From Bradyrhizobium manausense (GTDB lineage Bacteria > Pseudomonadota > Alphaproteobacteria > Rhizobiales > Xanthobacteraceae): a DNA stretch of 64,000 bases. Of the stretch, positions 24,763 to 33,701 are shown in pieces. The position numbers and the translations under genes were made by a program. Position 1 is the stretch's first letter, and every line of letters starts with the position of its first letter. The notes under the pieces were generated by a model. It worked only from the letters and a program-made list of their open reading frames with translations, had not been told where the DNA came from and made no database searches. The stretch spans positions 56,400 to 120,399 of the forward strand of contig NZ_LJYG01000034.1 of assembly GCF_001440035.1 (NCBI RefSeq), in the 5' to 3' direction.

Positions 24763-25788
24763 ATGAAGATCAGGACACTCTGGACGATCGCGATCACAGG
24801 CGCTGCGCTGGCCGCGCTGCCGTCGCAGGTGCCCGCGCAGGAGGAAGGCGGTACCAAGACAGCGCGCGAGCTTCGCGCCTCCTATGACAAAGCGCTGCAG
24901 GGCAAGACCATCGCCTACCTGCCTATCGCGCTCGGCGTTCCCCTGTCCGACGAATGGGGCAGGGTGGTGCAGGAAGAGGCGGAATGGCGCGGCATGAAAT
25001 TCATTGTCCGCGATCCCAACAACAATCCGTCGGCGATGCAGCAGGCGCTCACGGCGTTGGTCGACCAGAAGCCTGACGTGCTGATCGTGCAAAATCCGAG
25101 CGTCACGCTGCTGATGAAGGACCTGAAGCGCGCCGAAGCGCAGGGCACGCACGTCATCCAGATCAACATGTCGTCGAACTACAAGTCCGGCGCCTTCGTC
25201 GGTGCCGACTGGCGCGAAATCGGCAAGATGCTGGCCACCGAGGTCGTCAAGGTCTGCGGCACCGGTTCCGGCAAGTCCGGCAAGGTCCAGATCGTGCAGG
25301 GCGAGCTGACGGCGGCGGCGAGCGTCGATCAGGTCGGCGGCATCATGGAGGTGCTGAACAAGGATACCAACATCAAGGTGGTGTCGAACCAGGCCGCCAA
25401 CTGGGACGCCAACACCGCGCTGAACATCACCGCCACCGTGATCCAGCAGCATCCGGATCTCTGCGCCTCGATCGGGTTCTGGGGCATCATGGAATCCGGT
25501 GCCGCGCAGGCGATCCGCAACGCGGGCAAGATCGACGATGTCAAGGTCTTCGCCTCGGGCGAGGGCTCCTCGCTCGATTGCGACCAGGTGACTTCCGGCA
25601 ATTTCTACAAATTCCTGAGCTACAAGGCGACCGAGCAGGGCCACGATCTGATGTTTGCCGCCGAAACGCTGCTGATGTCCGGCGAAAAGCCTGGCACGAA
25701 GAACCTCGAATATTACACGCGACCCATCTGGCTCGATAAGACCAACGCGTCCGGAGCCAACTGCTTCGCGCTTCCCAAGAAGAGCTGA
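24763..25788 (+). CDS. sugar-type ABC periplasmic binding protein
   Basis: 341 aa. A clear signal peptide (MKIRTLWTIAITGAALAAL, cleavage near SQVPAQ, about residue 26) precedes a type I binding-protein fold (KTIAYLPIALGVPLSDEWG, then PDVLIVQNPSVTLLMKDL, a ribose-binding-protein-like stretch). AACAGGAGGAACCC gives a strong ribosome site, in keeping with the higher expression usual for binding proteins. Ligand unknown; the lactonase-like propellers downstream point to a sugar or sugar lactone. Confidence 0.9.
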   Translation: MKIRTLWTIAITGAALAALPSQVPAQEEGGTKTARELRASYDKALQGKTIAYLPIALGVPLSDEWGRVVQEEAEWRGMKFIVRDPNNNPSAMQQALTALVDQKPDVLIVQNPSVTLLMKDLKRAEAQGTHVIQINMSSNYKSGAFVGADWREIGKMLATEVVKVCGTGSGKSGKVQIVQGELTAAASVDQVGGIMEVLNKDTNIKVVSNQAANWDANTALNITATVIQQHPDLCASIGFWGIMESGAAQAIRNAGKIDDVKVFASGEGSSLDCDQVTSGNFYKFLSYKATEQGHDLMFAAETLLMSGEKPGTKNLEYYTRPIWLDKTNASGANCFALPKKS

Positions 25789-25845
25789 CGCGAATCTGAG
25801 CCGGTGTGCGCCGCTGCACGCCGGCCGCTTGGGAGTTCCCGGATC

Positions 25846-27993
25846 ATGTCGACGATCGAAGCCTTTGCCGAGTCCCTAACACAATCGGCGCGGCGGTTCT
25901 CGCCGCGCCTGCTGCTGTCCGAACTGCTGCTCAAGCAATGGTTCGAGCCGGTCGTCCCGTTCACGGTGATGATCGGACTGTGGCTTTATTTCGCGCTCAC
26001 GATTCCCGATTACGCTTCGGTGCAGAACGGGCTGTCGCTGCTGCGCCTGTTTGCCGAGTTCGGATTCGTGGCACTCGCGATGGGCTTTTGCCTTATCAGC
26101 GGCGGCATCGACCTGTCGGTCGGGGCGATCTTCGCGCTGTGCAATTTCGCGGCGCTGTTCTTCCTCCTTGTGATGGAGTGGCCGGTCGGTCTCGTCGTGG
26201 TCGCGACACTTTGCGTCGGGGCCGCGCTCGGTAGCATCAACGGCCTCCTCATAGGCTTCCTGAAGGCGCGGCCGTTCCTGACCACGCTGGTGACGCTGAT
26301 CATTCTGCGTGCCTCGGTCAACCTGCTCAACACCGGCTATGCCCAGGTGTTCGCCACCAATTCGGTCGACAGCGATGCCTGGGACTTCATCGGCACCGGC
26401 AGCGTGCTCGGCATTCCCGTCAACGCGGCGACGCTCTTCCTGGTGCTGCTGATCTGTCACATCTTTCTGTCGCGCTCGCGCTATGGCTGGCATTTGACCG
26501 CGATCGGCGCCAGCCGCAAGGCGGCGCGGCATGCCGGCATCCGGGTCCGGCTGATGCTGTTCCTCACCTATGTGCTGTCGGGCACGCTGTGCGCGGCGAG
26601 CGGAATTTTCTATGCCGCGCGCCAGGCCTCGACGGATTCGACGACGGGCGTCGGCTGGGAGTTCCAGGCGCTGACCGCGGTCGTGCTCGGCGGGATCTCG
26701 CTTGCCGGCGGCAAGGGTACGGTATGGCGGGCGATGATCGGCGCGCTGATCGTCTTCCTCCTCATCAATGGCTTGGTCCGGATGGGTATCCCCGGCTACG
26801 TCACGTCGGCGGTCACCGGCATGATCCTGCTCGCCGCCGTCGGCATCGATGTCAAATGGTCGAAGAACCGCGGCAAGGCCATCCAGAAGATCTACGTGAA
26901 TCCCGCCTATGTGGCGTTCTCTCCCGCGCCCTCCGTGCAGCGCGGCTCGGCATCGCCCTTTGCCCAGAACGATCGCTTGATTCACGCCCAGGTCATCGGC
27001 CTCGACCAGGTCGAGGGGCCGGAGGATGTCATCGTCGACCGCCAGGGCCGTGTCTACGGCTCGACCCGCGACGGCAACGTGATCCGCTTCTCGGGAGAGA
27101 ACTTCGAACAGCGCGAGGTGTTCGCCCATATCGGCGGCCGCCCCCTCGGCATGCAGTTCGACCGCGACGAGAACCTGATCGTGGCGGTTGCCGGCATGGG
27201 CGTCTATGGCGTCGCGCCCGATGGCCGTGTGTTCAAGGTCACCGACGAGACCAATCGCACCTGGTACAAGCTCAACGACGATTCCCGCCTGCGCATGGCC
27301 GATGATCTCGATATCGCGCCGGACGGCAAGATCTATTTCAGCGATTGCACCACTCGCTATGAGATGACGACCAACACGCTCGACATCCTTGAGGCGCGGC
27401 CCAATGGCCGCGTGGTCTGTTACGATCCCAAGACCAGAACGACGCGGACCGTCATCAATCACTTCTATTTTCCGAACGGCGTGTGCGTTTCTCATGACGG
27501 GAAATCGGTGCTGATCGCGAGCACTTCACTCTGCAAGATATTCCGTTACTGGATCGAGGGACCGAAGAAGGGCAGGACCGAGGTTCTAATCGACGAACTC
27601 CCCGGTAATCCCGATAACATCAACCGCGCCTCCGACGGCAATTACTGGCTGGCGCTCGTCGGCATCCGCACGCCCACCTTCGACCTCTCGGTGCGCAAGC
27701 CCGGATTCCGCCTGCGCATGGTCAAGCAGGTGCCGACCGACGAATGGCTCGCGCCGGCGCTGAACCATGGCTGCGTGCTGAAATTCAACGAACAGGGCGA
27801 GGCGCTCGAATCCTGGTGGGATCCGACCGGCATCTCGCATTCGACCCTGACCTCGATGCGCGAGCACAAGGGTTATCTCTATCTCGGCGGCCTCGAGAAC
27901 AACCGCATCGGCCGCATCAAGCTCGACGGTGTCGACGAGAGCTGGACCGGATACGACGCCTATTGGGGCGACAAGAGCAGGGTCAAAGGATAA
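25846..27993 (+). CDS. ABC permease fused to a SMP-30/strictosidine-synthase-like beta-propeller
   Basis: 715 aa from ATG 25846 (GGGAG upstream; a GTG at 25804 is possible). Residues about 25-345 are an RbsC-type permease (FGFVALAMGFCLISGGIDLS, VVLGGISLAGGKGT). After a linker (PSVQRGSASPFAQND) residues about 385-710 form a six-bladed propeller of the SMP-30/gluconolactonase-strictosidine synthase clan (VEGPEDVIVDRQGRVYGS, DDLDIAPDGKIYFSD, FPNGVCVSHDGKSVL). The C-terminus of such permeases faces the cytoplasm, so the propeller could hydrolyse an incoming lactone on arrival. That coupling is inference; the fusion is seen directly. Confidence 0.88.
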   Translation: MSTIEAFAESLTQSARRFSPRLLLSELLLKQWFEPVVPFTVMIGLWLYFALTIPDYASVQNGLSLLRLFAEFGFVALAMGFCLISGGIDLSVGAIFALCNFAALFFLLVMEWPVGLVVVATLCVGAALGSINGLLIGFLKARPFLTTLVTLIILRASVNLLNTGYAQVFATNSVDSDAWDFIGTGSVLGIPVNAATLFLVLLICHIFLSRSRYGWHLTAIGASRKAARHAGIRVRLMLFLTYVLSGTLCAASGIFYAARQASTDSTTGVGWEFQALTAVVLGGISLAGGKGTVWRAMIGALIVFLLINGLVRMGIPGYVTSAVTGMILLAAVGIDVKWSKNRGKAIQKIYVNPAYVAFSPAPSVQRGSASPFAQNDRLIHAQVIGLDQVEGPEDVIVDRQGRVYGSTRDGNVIRFSGENFEQREVFAHIGGRPLGMQFDRDENLIVAVAGMGVYGVAPDGRVFKVTDETNRTWYKLNDDSRLRMADDLDIAPDGKIYFSDCTTRYEMTTNTLDILEARPNGRVVCYDPKTRTTRTVINHFYFPNGVCVSHDGKSVLIASTSLCKIFRYWIEGPKKGRTEVLIDELPGNPDNINRASDGNYWLALVGIRTPTFDLSVRKPGFRLRMVKQVPTDEWLAPALNHGCVLKFNEQGEALESWWDPTGISHSTLTSMREHKGYLYLGGLENNRIGRIKLDGVDESWTGYDAYWGDKSRVKG

Positions 27994-27998
27994 CTGCC

Positions 27999-29120
27999 AT
28001 GGGATTCTTCGGTCATCTCCTGCGCGATATCCGCAGCGTCATCGACCGCGACGGCGGCCAGAACGCGATCCCCCCGCTCGATGGCGCGCTAAGCCCCAAC
28101 GACCGGTTGGATGAGGCGACCGTCATCGGCGATCCCCTGCCGGGCGTCGACGATGTCATTGCAGCACCCGACGGATCGATCTTCGCCTCGGCTGGGCGAC
28201 GGGTGCTGAAACTTTCGGGGGCGGATTTCGCGACGCGGACGCTGGTTGCCGAATTCGACGGCGATGCGGGTGGACTTGCGGTTCACCCCGACGGACGGCT
28301 GCTCGTCTGCGTGGCCGGCCGTGGCCTCGCAGCAATTGATCCGGCCAATCCCGATCTGGTGTGGCTGCAGTCCGCGGACGGCCGCCCTTTGGTCGGGCTG
28401 CTCTCGGTGGTCGCGCATCCCGATGGCCGCATCTTCGTGGTCGAAGGCGCTGCCGGCTGCACACCGGACCAATGGCGGCGGGACCTGATGGAGAAGCGGA
28501 GCCAAGGGAGGTTGATTGCGTGCGGGCCGGATCTCGGAAGTGCCGAGGTGCTGCTGCGCGATCTGTCCTATCCCTATGGAGTTGTGGTGTCCGCCGACGG
28601 CAAAAGCCTGTGGCTCACCGAGAGCGGCGCGTATTGCTTGAGCCGCTTTCCGCTCACCGCAAGCGTGCTGGGGCAGGGCGAGGTGGTCGCCGGTAATTTG
28701 CCGGGCTACCCTGGCCGGATGCATCCGGATGGTCGTGGCGGCTATCTGCTCGGCCTGTTCGCGCGACGCACGCATCTCATCGAATTCGTGCTCAAGGAGG
28801 ACGATTTCCGGGAGGAGATGATGCGGGCGATGCCGGAAAATTATTGGATCGCGCCGGCGCTCACCGGCGGTTCCGATTGCCTCGAGCCAATGCAGATCGG
28901 CGGCGTCAAGGCGCTCGGCATCCAAAAACCCTGGGCGCCGCCGCGCTCCTATGGGCTGCTCGTGCATCTCGACGCCGAGGGCGAAGCGACGGACAGCCTG
29001 CATAGCCGCGCCGGCGGCCGCTTCCATGGCGTCACCGCCGCCTGCGCAACGCCACAAGGCGTGGTCATCGCCGCCCGCGGCGCCGGATGCCTTCTACTCC
29101 ACACGGGAGAGCTCCGATGA
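27999..29120 (+). CDS. free SMP-30/strictosidine-synthase-like propeller protein
   Basis: 373 aa, no signal peptide. The repeats resemble those of the fused domain just upstream: GVDDVIAAPDGSIFASA, AGGLAVHPDGRLLVC, YPYGVVVSADGKSLWLTESG and NYWIAPAL. It therefore arose by duplication of, or together with, the fused propeller. It starts 5 bp after the fusion gene and overlaps the ATPase gene (ATGA). A lactone- or ester-hydrolase role in the cytoplasm is plausible, but catalytic residues cannot be assigned with confidence. Confidence 0.82.
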   Translation: MGFFGHLLRDIRSVIDRDGGQNAIPPLDGALSPNDRLDEATVIGDPLPGVDDVIAAPDGSIFASAGRRVLKLSGADFATRTLVAEFDGDAGGLAVHPDGRLLVCVAGRGLAAIDPANPDLVWLQSADGRPLVGLLSVVAHPDGRIFVVEGAAGCTPDQWRRDLMEKRSQGRLIACGPDLGSAEVLLRDLSYPYGVVVSADGKSLWLTESGAYCLSRFPLTASVLGQGEVVAGNLPGYPGRMHPDGRGGYLLGLFARRTHLIEFVLKEDDFREEMMRAMPENYWIAPALTGGSDCLEPMQIGGVKALGIQKPWAPPRSYGLLVHLDAEGEATDSLHSRAGGRFHGVTAACATPQGVVIAARGAGCLLLHTGELR

Positions 29121-30637
29121 GCGATGGTGCAAACCTTGTCAACGCCACCGAGCCGGTGCTCGAGATCGTCGGCGGCAGCAAGATCTATGGCGGCGTGCAT
29201 GCCATCGAGGGTGTCAACTTCAATCTCTATGCGGGCGAGGTGCATGCCCTCGTCGGCGAGAACGGCGCCGGAAAATCGACGCTGTGCAAGGCGATTGCGG
29301 GGGCGATCCAACTCACCTCCGGCGAATACCGGCTCGATGGCAAGCAGGTGAAGCTCGAACAGCCGCGCGATGCTTTGAACGCCGGCATCTGCATGGTCTA
29401 TCAGGAGACGAGCCTGGTGCCGACCATGACGGCAGCGCAGAATATAGAGCTCGGCAACGAAAACCTGTTGACGCGCTTCCGCACCCTCAACATCCAGGCA
29501 CAGCAGCTGCTGCAATCGCTCAATTTCCACGTCGAGCCGGCAACCCCGGTGGCCATGCTCGGCACCGCCAAGAAGCAAATGGTCGAGATCGCGCGCGCGA
29601 TCTACAACAAGGCGCGCATCATTATCTTCGACGAGCCGACTGCCTCGCTTACGCCCGAGGAGATCGTCCATTTCTTCCACCTGGTGCGCGACCTCCGCGC
29701 CCGCGGCGTTTCCATCATCTACATCTCGCACGCGCTGGAAGAATCCTTGCAGATCGCCGATCGCATCACGGTGCTGCGCGACGGACGGCACGTGATCACC
29801 GCGCCGGCAAAACAGCTTAGTCGGGATAGCCTCGTTCAACATATGGTCGGCCGCGAAGTGGCGCAGGCGGTCTATGGCGGCAGCAAGAAAACTCACCATC
29901 GTCGCGAGAAGGTGCTGACGGTTGAGAACGTCACCATGGGCATGGCGGTGAAGAACATGTCGTTCTCGGTTTATGCAGGCGAGGTCGTCGGCATCGCCGG
30001 CCTGATTGGCTCTGGCCGCACCGAGATTGCCAAGGTGATCTATGGTGCGCTCAAACGCAATTTGATCAATGGCGGCACCATCCGCCTGCGCGGAAAGCCG
30101 ATCCGTTACCGGGTGCCGCGCCAGGCCATCAATGACGGCATTGCCTATATCACCGAGGACCGCAAGGCCAACGGCTTCTTCGAGACCATGGTGGTCGATG
30201 ATAACGTCTATCTCGGCAAGCTCGCCACCAAGGGCGGCTTCAGCTTTCTGCTTTCGCGCGCCCGCCGTGCTAAGCTCGCCACCTATTGGGTCGACCGGCT
30301 CAAGATCAGCGCCCTACAAAGAAAAGCCAAGATCATCGAGCTCTCGGGGGGCAACCAGCAGAAGGTCGTACTGGCGAAGACGCTGGTGCAAGATCCCTCG
30401 ATTATCATCTTCGATGAGCCGACACGCGGCGTCGACGTCGGCACCATCCCGCACATCCACGCCGAGATCCGCCGTCTCGCGGACGAGGGCAAGGCGGTGG
30501 TCGTGATCTCGTCCTATCTGCCGGAAGTGCTTGCCGTCTCCGACCGCATCCTGGTCGCCCGGACGGGGCGCATCGTCGCCGAGTTCGATTCGGCGGAGGC
30601 CACGCAGGACAAGATCCTGTACGCGGCGGTGCATTGA
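29117..30637 (+). CDS. sugar-type ABC ATPase, tandem domains
   Basis: 506 aa. This RbsA/XylG-like protein has domain 1 with ALVGENGAGKSTLCKAIAG and IIIFDEPTASLTPEE. Domain 2, from about residue 265, has a degenerate Walker A (GIAGLIGSGRTEIAK) and the intact signature LSGGNQQKVVLAK, with IIIFDEPTRGVDVGT. Its start overlaps the propeller gene, so permease fusion, propeller and ATPase are one coupled set. It energises the importer made by 23644-24669 and 25846-27993. Confidence 0.93.
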   Translation: MSDGANLVNATEPVLEIVGGSKIYGGVHAIEGVNFNLYAGEVHALVGENGAGKSTLCKAIAGAIQLTSGEYRLDGKQVKLEQPRDALNAGICMVYQETSLVPTMTAAQNIELGNENLLTRFRTLNIQAQQLLQSLNFHVEPATPVAMLGTAKKQMVEIARAIYNKARIIIFDEPTASLTPEEIVHFFHLVRDLRARGVSIIYISHALEESLQIADRITVLRDGRHVITAPAKQLSRDSLVQHMVGREVAQAVYGGSKKTHHRREKVLTVENVTMGMAVKNMSFSVYAGEVVGIAGLIGSGRTEIAKVIYGALKRNLINGGTIRLRGKPIRYRVPRQAINDGIAYITEDRKANGFFETMVVDDNVYLGKLATKGGFSFLLSRARRAKLATYWVDRLKISALQRKAKIIELSGGNQQKVVLAKTLVQDPSIIIFDEPTRGVDVGTIPHIHAEIRRLADEGKAVVVISSYLPEVLAVSDRILVARTGRIVAEFDSAEATQDKILYAAVH

Positions 30638-30675
30638 ATAGCGAGACGACGACCGAGCCGAAGGCGCCCGGGTTT

Positions 30676-31307
30676 CCATGTGGGACCTGCACGCCTCCGT
30701 CCTCGCCGCCGCAGCCGCCGGGGCCGGCGCGGCGCACACGCAGAAGGTCAACGTCGCGCAGGAAGACGCTGTCGACGCGGCCATTCGGCGGAGCATCGAC
30801 GACTTGGGCGGCCGGCTCGACATTCTGGTAGCCAGCGTCGGAGTCACCGGGCTGAACGGAGCCGTGAAGGGCTACCCGGGCAGCGATTGGCGCAAGGTCT
30901 TCGACGTCAACGTCAAAGGAGCCTTCTACTGCAACCGCGCCGCGCGATGGAGAACGGCGGCTACCGTCGCATCGTCAACGTCGCCTCGGTCGCGGGCAAG
31001 GAAGGCAACCCGAACGCTTCGGCCTACAGTGCGTCCAAGGCGGCAGTGATTGCGCTCACCAAGTCGCTAGGCAAGGAAACGGCTGCGACCAACATCCGCG
31101 TCAACTGCATCACGCCGGCGGCAATCAAAACGCCCCTCTTTGATCAAATGGCGGCCCAGCACATCGAGTTCAGCTTTCGAAGATTCCGCTTGGACGGTTC
31201 GGTACGATCGAAGAGGCGACGTCGCTCGTCTGCTGGCTCGCGAGCGAGGAGTGCTCGTTCAGTACGGAGGCCTATTCGACCTCTCGGGCCGGCGAGCGAC
31301 TGTCTAG
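30676..31307 (+). pseudogene. degraded short-chain dehydrogenase (SDR)
   Basis: Three frames must be joined to read one SDR. The first (30678 on) gives RLDILVASVGVTG and KVFDVNVKGAFYCNRAA. A second (from about 30945) gives IVNVASVAGKEG and the catalytic SAYSASKAAVIALTKSLG. A third (about 31175 on) gives KIPLGRFGTIEEATSLVCWL. Another shift near 31275 precedes the last codons. The N-terminal TGxxxGIG nucleotide-binding motif is missing. It follows the ABC operon and was probably its dehydrogenase once. Confidence 0.82.
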
Positions 31308-31729
31308 CCGGGCGTTTCGTCACTTTCGCGTCGCGAACAGTTCGCGTGAATTCGTGTCGCCGAGCCCCAGTACTTTCGCGTATCCGAAATTCGGATGTCA
31401 GCCGAAGCTCAGTAGTGCATCGGTGTGAAATGCGAATTAGCGGGGCACGGCGATTGGCGCAGGCTGACCCGCACATCCAGGGCGGCGTGGTCGCGTCGCG
31501 ATTAGCGGAATCTGTGTTTGTCTGGTTTTGACGGTATGGCGCCGATCACGAGAGGACGCTTCGATCGAGAAGGTCACCGAAGCAATCTTCACCTTCGTTG
31601 CTATTGATGAGCATGGGCGTACGCGCCCAATTCTGCCGGCAGATTAATTGCGCCAAAGGCGCGTCTCACGTGGTGCAGGAGGGACCATAGAAGCTGCCGC
31701 AGCGAGACGAGGTCGCAATCCCCAAGGCT
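31308..31729. other. 422-bp non-coding stretch
   Basis: No gene with a recognised motif. The sequence is rich in CGCG/TTCGCG strings and carries a short inverted repeat (GGGCGTACGCGCCC, 31616-31629). It separates the SDR pseudogene from the oppositely oriented SDR gene and looks like decayed sequence. Confidence 0.4.
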
Positions 31730-32464
31730 CTAGCCGGCAAGGAATCCGCCGTCGACCGCAACGACAGTGCCGGTCGCATATCGAGACGCCGGCATGCAGA
31801 GGAACGCAACCGCGCCCGCTATATCATCCGGCTGTCCCCACCGCTTAAAGGCGGTGCGGTCGGCGATCCGCTGATAATGCGCGAGATCGGCCCGGCCTGC
31901 CGCATTGATCGCGGTCTCGATGTAGCCGGGCGCGACCGCATTGACGCGGATCCCGTCCTCGGCCCATTTCAGCGCCAAGGCCTTGGTGAGCATCACGACG
32001 CCGCCCTTGCTAGCGCAATAGGCGGGGATGCGCGGCAGCGCCAGCGTTGCGTTCATGGAGGCGATATTGACGATCGCGCCGGCCTGCGCGGCGAGCTGCG
32101 GGTGGAACGCCATGCAGGCCCGGAAGGTCCCGGTGAGATTGACGTCGATCACTTTCATGAACGTCTCGATCTCGAACTCCTTGTCGCGCGCCAGAATGCC
32201 GGCGCAGTTTACCAGCGCGTCGACGCGGCCATGGCCGCGTGCAAAAGCGGTGACGGCTGCGTCATCGGTGACGTCGAGCGTTGCAAGCCTGAGACCGGCG
32301 CGCGGTTCGAGCCGGCTGCGCGCCAGATCCGCCTCATTTGCGCCGGTCGCGGTGACGGTGGCGCCGAGATCGCAGAACTGGCTGCTGATGGCCGCGCCGA
32401 TATCGCCGGCGCCGCCGATCACCACCGCATGAAATCCCGGTGCGAGCGCGAAGTTGGAGTTCAT
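31730..32464 (-). CDS. short-chain dehydrogenase/reductase (SDR)
   Basis: 244 aa, full length for a classical SDR. The nucleotide-binding motif is [10 protein letters not shown], the structural NAG is in ALVNCAGIL, and the catalytic S-Y-K set is in [23 protein letters not shown]. The ending [14 protein letters not shown] is typical. It is on the same strand as, and 10 bp after, the LacI-type regulator, so the two are likely cotranscribed. It probably oxidises the polyol or sugar acid of the LacI regulon. Confidence 0.9.
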   Translation of the reverse strand: MNSNFALAPGFHAVVIGGAGDIGAAISSQFCDLGATVTATGANEADLARSRLEPRAGLRLATLDVTDDAAVTAFARGHGRVDALVNCAGILARDKEFEIETFMKVIDVNLTGTFRACMAFHPQLAAQAGAIVNIASMNATLALPRIPAYCASKGGVVMLTKALALKWAEDGIRVNAVAPGYIETAINAAGRADLAHYQRIADRTAFKRWGQPDDIAGAVAFLCMPASRYATGTVVAVDGGFLAG

Positions 32465-32474
32465 CGGTAGGGCC

Positions 32475-33515
32475 TCACTTCAGAGCGGCCGGCGGCGGCG
32501 CCGTCGACTCGCGGACGATCAGCGAGAAATCGATCTCGCGGTGCATGATGGTCTGTTCGCCGGCGAGGCTGCGCACCAGATATTCGCCGGCGCGCTGCCA
32601 GGTCTCGTCGGTCGGAACGCGGATCGTGGTCAGGCTCGGCCGCAAATGCCGGCTCCAGTCGAGGTCGTCGAAGCCGACGACCGAGAGGTCGCCGGGCACC
32701 GAAAAGCCGCTGCGCTCGGCCTCGAGCAGCACGCCATAGGCGATCACGTCGTTGCCGCACACAACGGCGGTCGGGCGCTCCCTGAGGTTCAAGAGATGCC
32801 GCGCCGCCTCGCGCGCGTCGTCGAGCGTGTAGGGGACCTCGACGTGCCATTGCGGCGGCAAGTCGAGGCCGTGTTCGGCCAGCGCACGGCGGAATCCGGC
32901 GACGCGGGCGCTGGCACGATCGTTGTTGCGCTGGAGCGCCGAGACGATCCCGATCCGGCGATGGCCGAGCTCGATGACGTGGCTGGCGGCGCGATGGGCC
33001 GCCGCTTCGTTGTTGGTGCCGACGCACGGATAGGGCCGGTTCGGCTGATAGATGCCGACATTGATGAACGGCACGGCGTTGTCGGCGAGCAACTTGCGCA
33101 GGCCCTCGTGATGGCAGTCTCCGCGCAGCACGAGGCCGTCGACGCCGCGGCTGATCAGATTTCGCGCCTGCTGCAGTTCGACCTCGAGATCGTAGCCGCT
33201 GGTGGTGAGGAACAGCATGTACCCGACCGAGGAGAGGTAGTGCTGGAGCGACGCGATACCGCGCGCGAACATCGTGTTGTCGATGGTCGGCACGATCGCG
33301 CCGAGCGTGCGCGAGCGGCGCGAGGAGAGGATGCGGGCCGGCGCGTGCGGGATGTAGCCGAGCGCGTCGATCGCTTGGGTGATCCGCGCGCGCAGCGATG
33401 CGCTCACCGCGTCAGGATTGTTGAGGGCGCGCGACACCGTCGCCGTGGAGACGCCGGCGCGCGCCGCGACCGCGCGGATGCCCTGCTTTCCTGACTTCTC
33501 GTTCGCAATCAGCAT
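32475..33515 (-). CDS. LacI-family transcriptional regulator
   Basis: 346 aa. The helix-turn-helix and hinge are at residues 10-65 ([18 protein letters not shown]), followed by a periplasmic-binding-protein-like sensor domain. It diverges from the ABC transporter operon at 33702. A 14-bp palindrome of LacI-operator type (ATGTAACGTTACAT) touches its own start codon and a second, less symmetrical copy lies before the transporter. It should thus autoregulate and repress the importer until the sugar is present. Confidence 0.92.
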   Translation of the reverse strand: MLIANEKSGKQGIRAVAARAGVSTATVSRALNNPDAVSASLRARITQAIDALGYIPHAPARILSSRRSRTLGAIVPTIDNTMFARGIASLQHYLSSVGYMLFLTTSGYDLEVELQQARNLISRGVDGLVLRGDCHHEGLRKLLADNAVPFINVGIYQPNRPYPCVGTNNEAAAHRAASHVIELGHRRIGIVSALQRNNDRASARVAGFRRALAEHGLDLPPQWHVEVPYTLDDAREAARHLLNLRERPTAVVCGNDVIAYGVLLEAERSGFSVPGDLSVVGFDDLDWSRHLRPSLTTIRVPTDETWQRAGEYLVRSLAGEQTIMHREIDFSLIVRESTAPPPAALK

Positions 33516-33516
33516 G

Positions 33517-33530
33517 ATGTAACGTTACAT
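33517..33530. promoter_or_regulatory. LacI-type operator 1
   Basis: ATGTAACGTTACAT is a perfect 14-bp palindrome with the central CG and TGTAA arms typical of LacI/GalR-family operators. It begins 2 bp upstream of the regulator's start codon and should mediate autorepression. Confidence 0.8.
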
Positions 33531-33624
33531 TCGGGGCGGTACGCTTGCGAGAACCGAGCGCGCGCAATCTGCTTGATGTTGTTACGCTTGTCGGTCGCTT
33601 GACAGAGCCGAAGTGTGGCCTAGG

Positions 33625-33639
33625 ATGTAACCGTTTTCA
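33625..33639. promoter_or_regulatory. LacI-type operator 2 before the sugar importer
   Basis: ATGTAACCGTTTTCA matches operator 1 in its left arm and central CG, with an imperfect right arm. It is 62 bp before the binding-protein ATG, where it could block the promoter. Confidence 0.6.
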
Positions 33640-33701
33640 AGTCTCGTTCAAAAAATGAGCGGGATCCGCCGGTCAAGGCGGCCTGCCGGGAGGAAAGTTC
33701 G

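Noticed and set aside
25876..27495. 539-codon minus-strand open frame opposite the permease-propeller fusion
   Set aside because: Same antisense artefact of high GC3; composition is unlike a protein and no motif is present.
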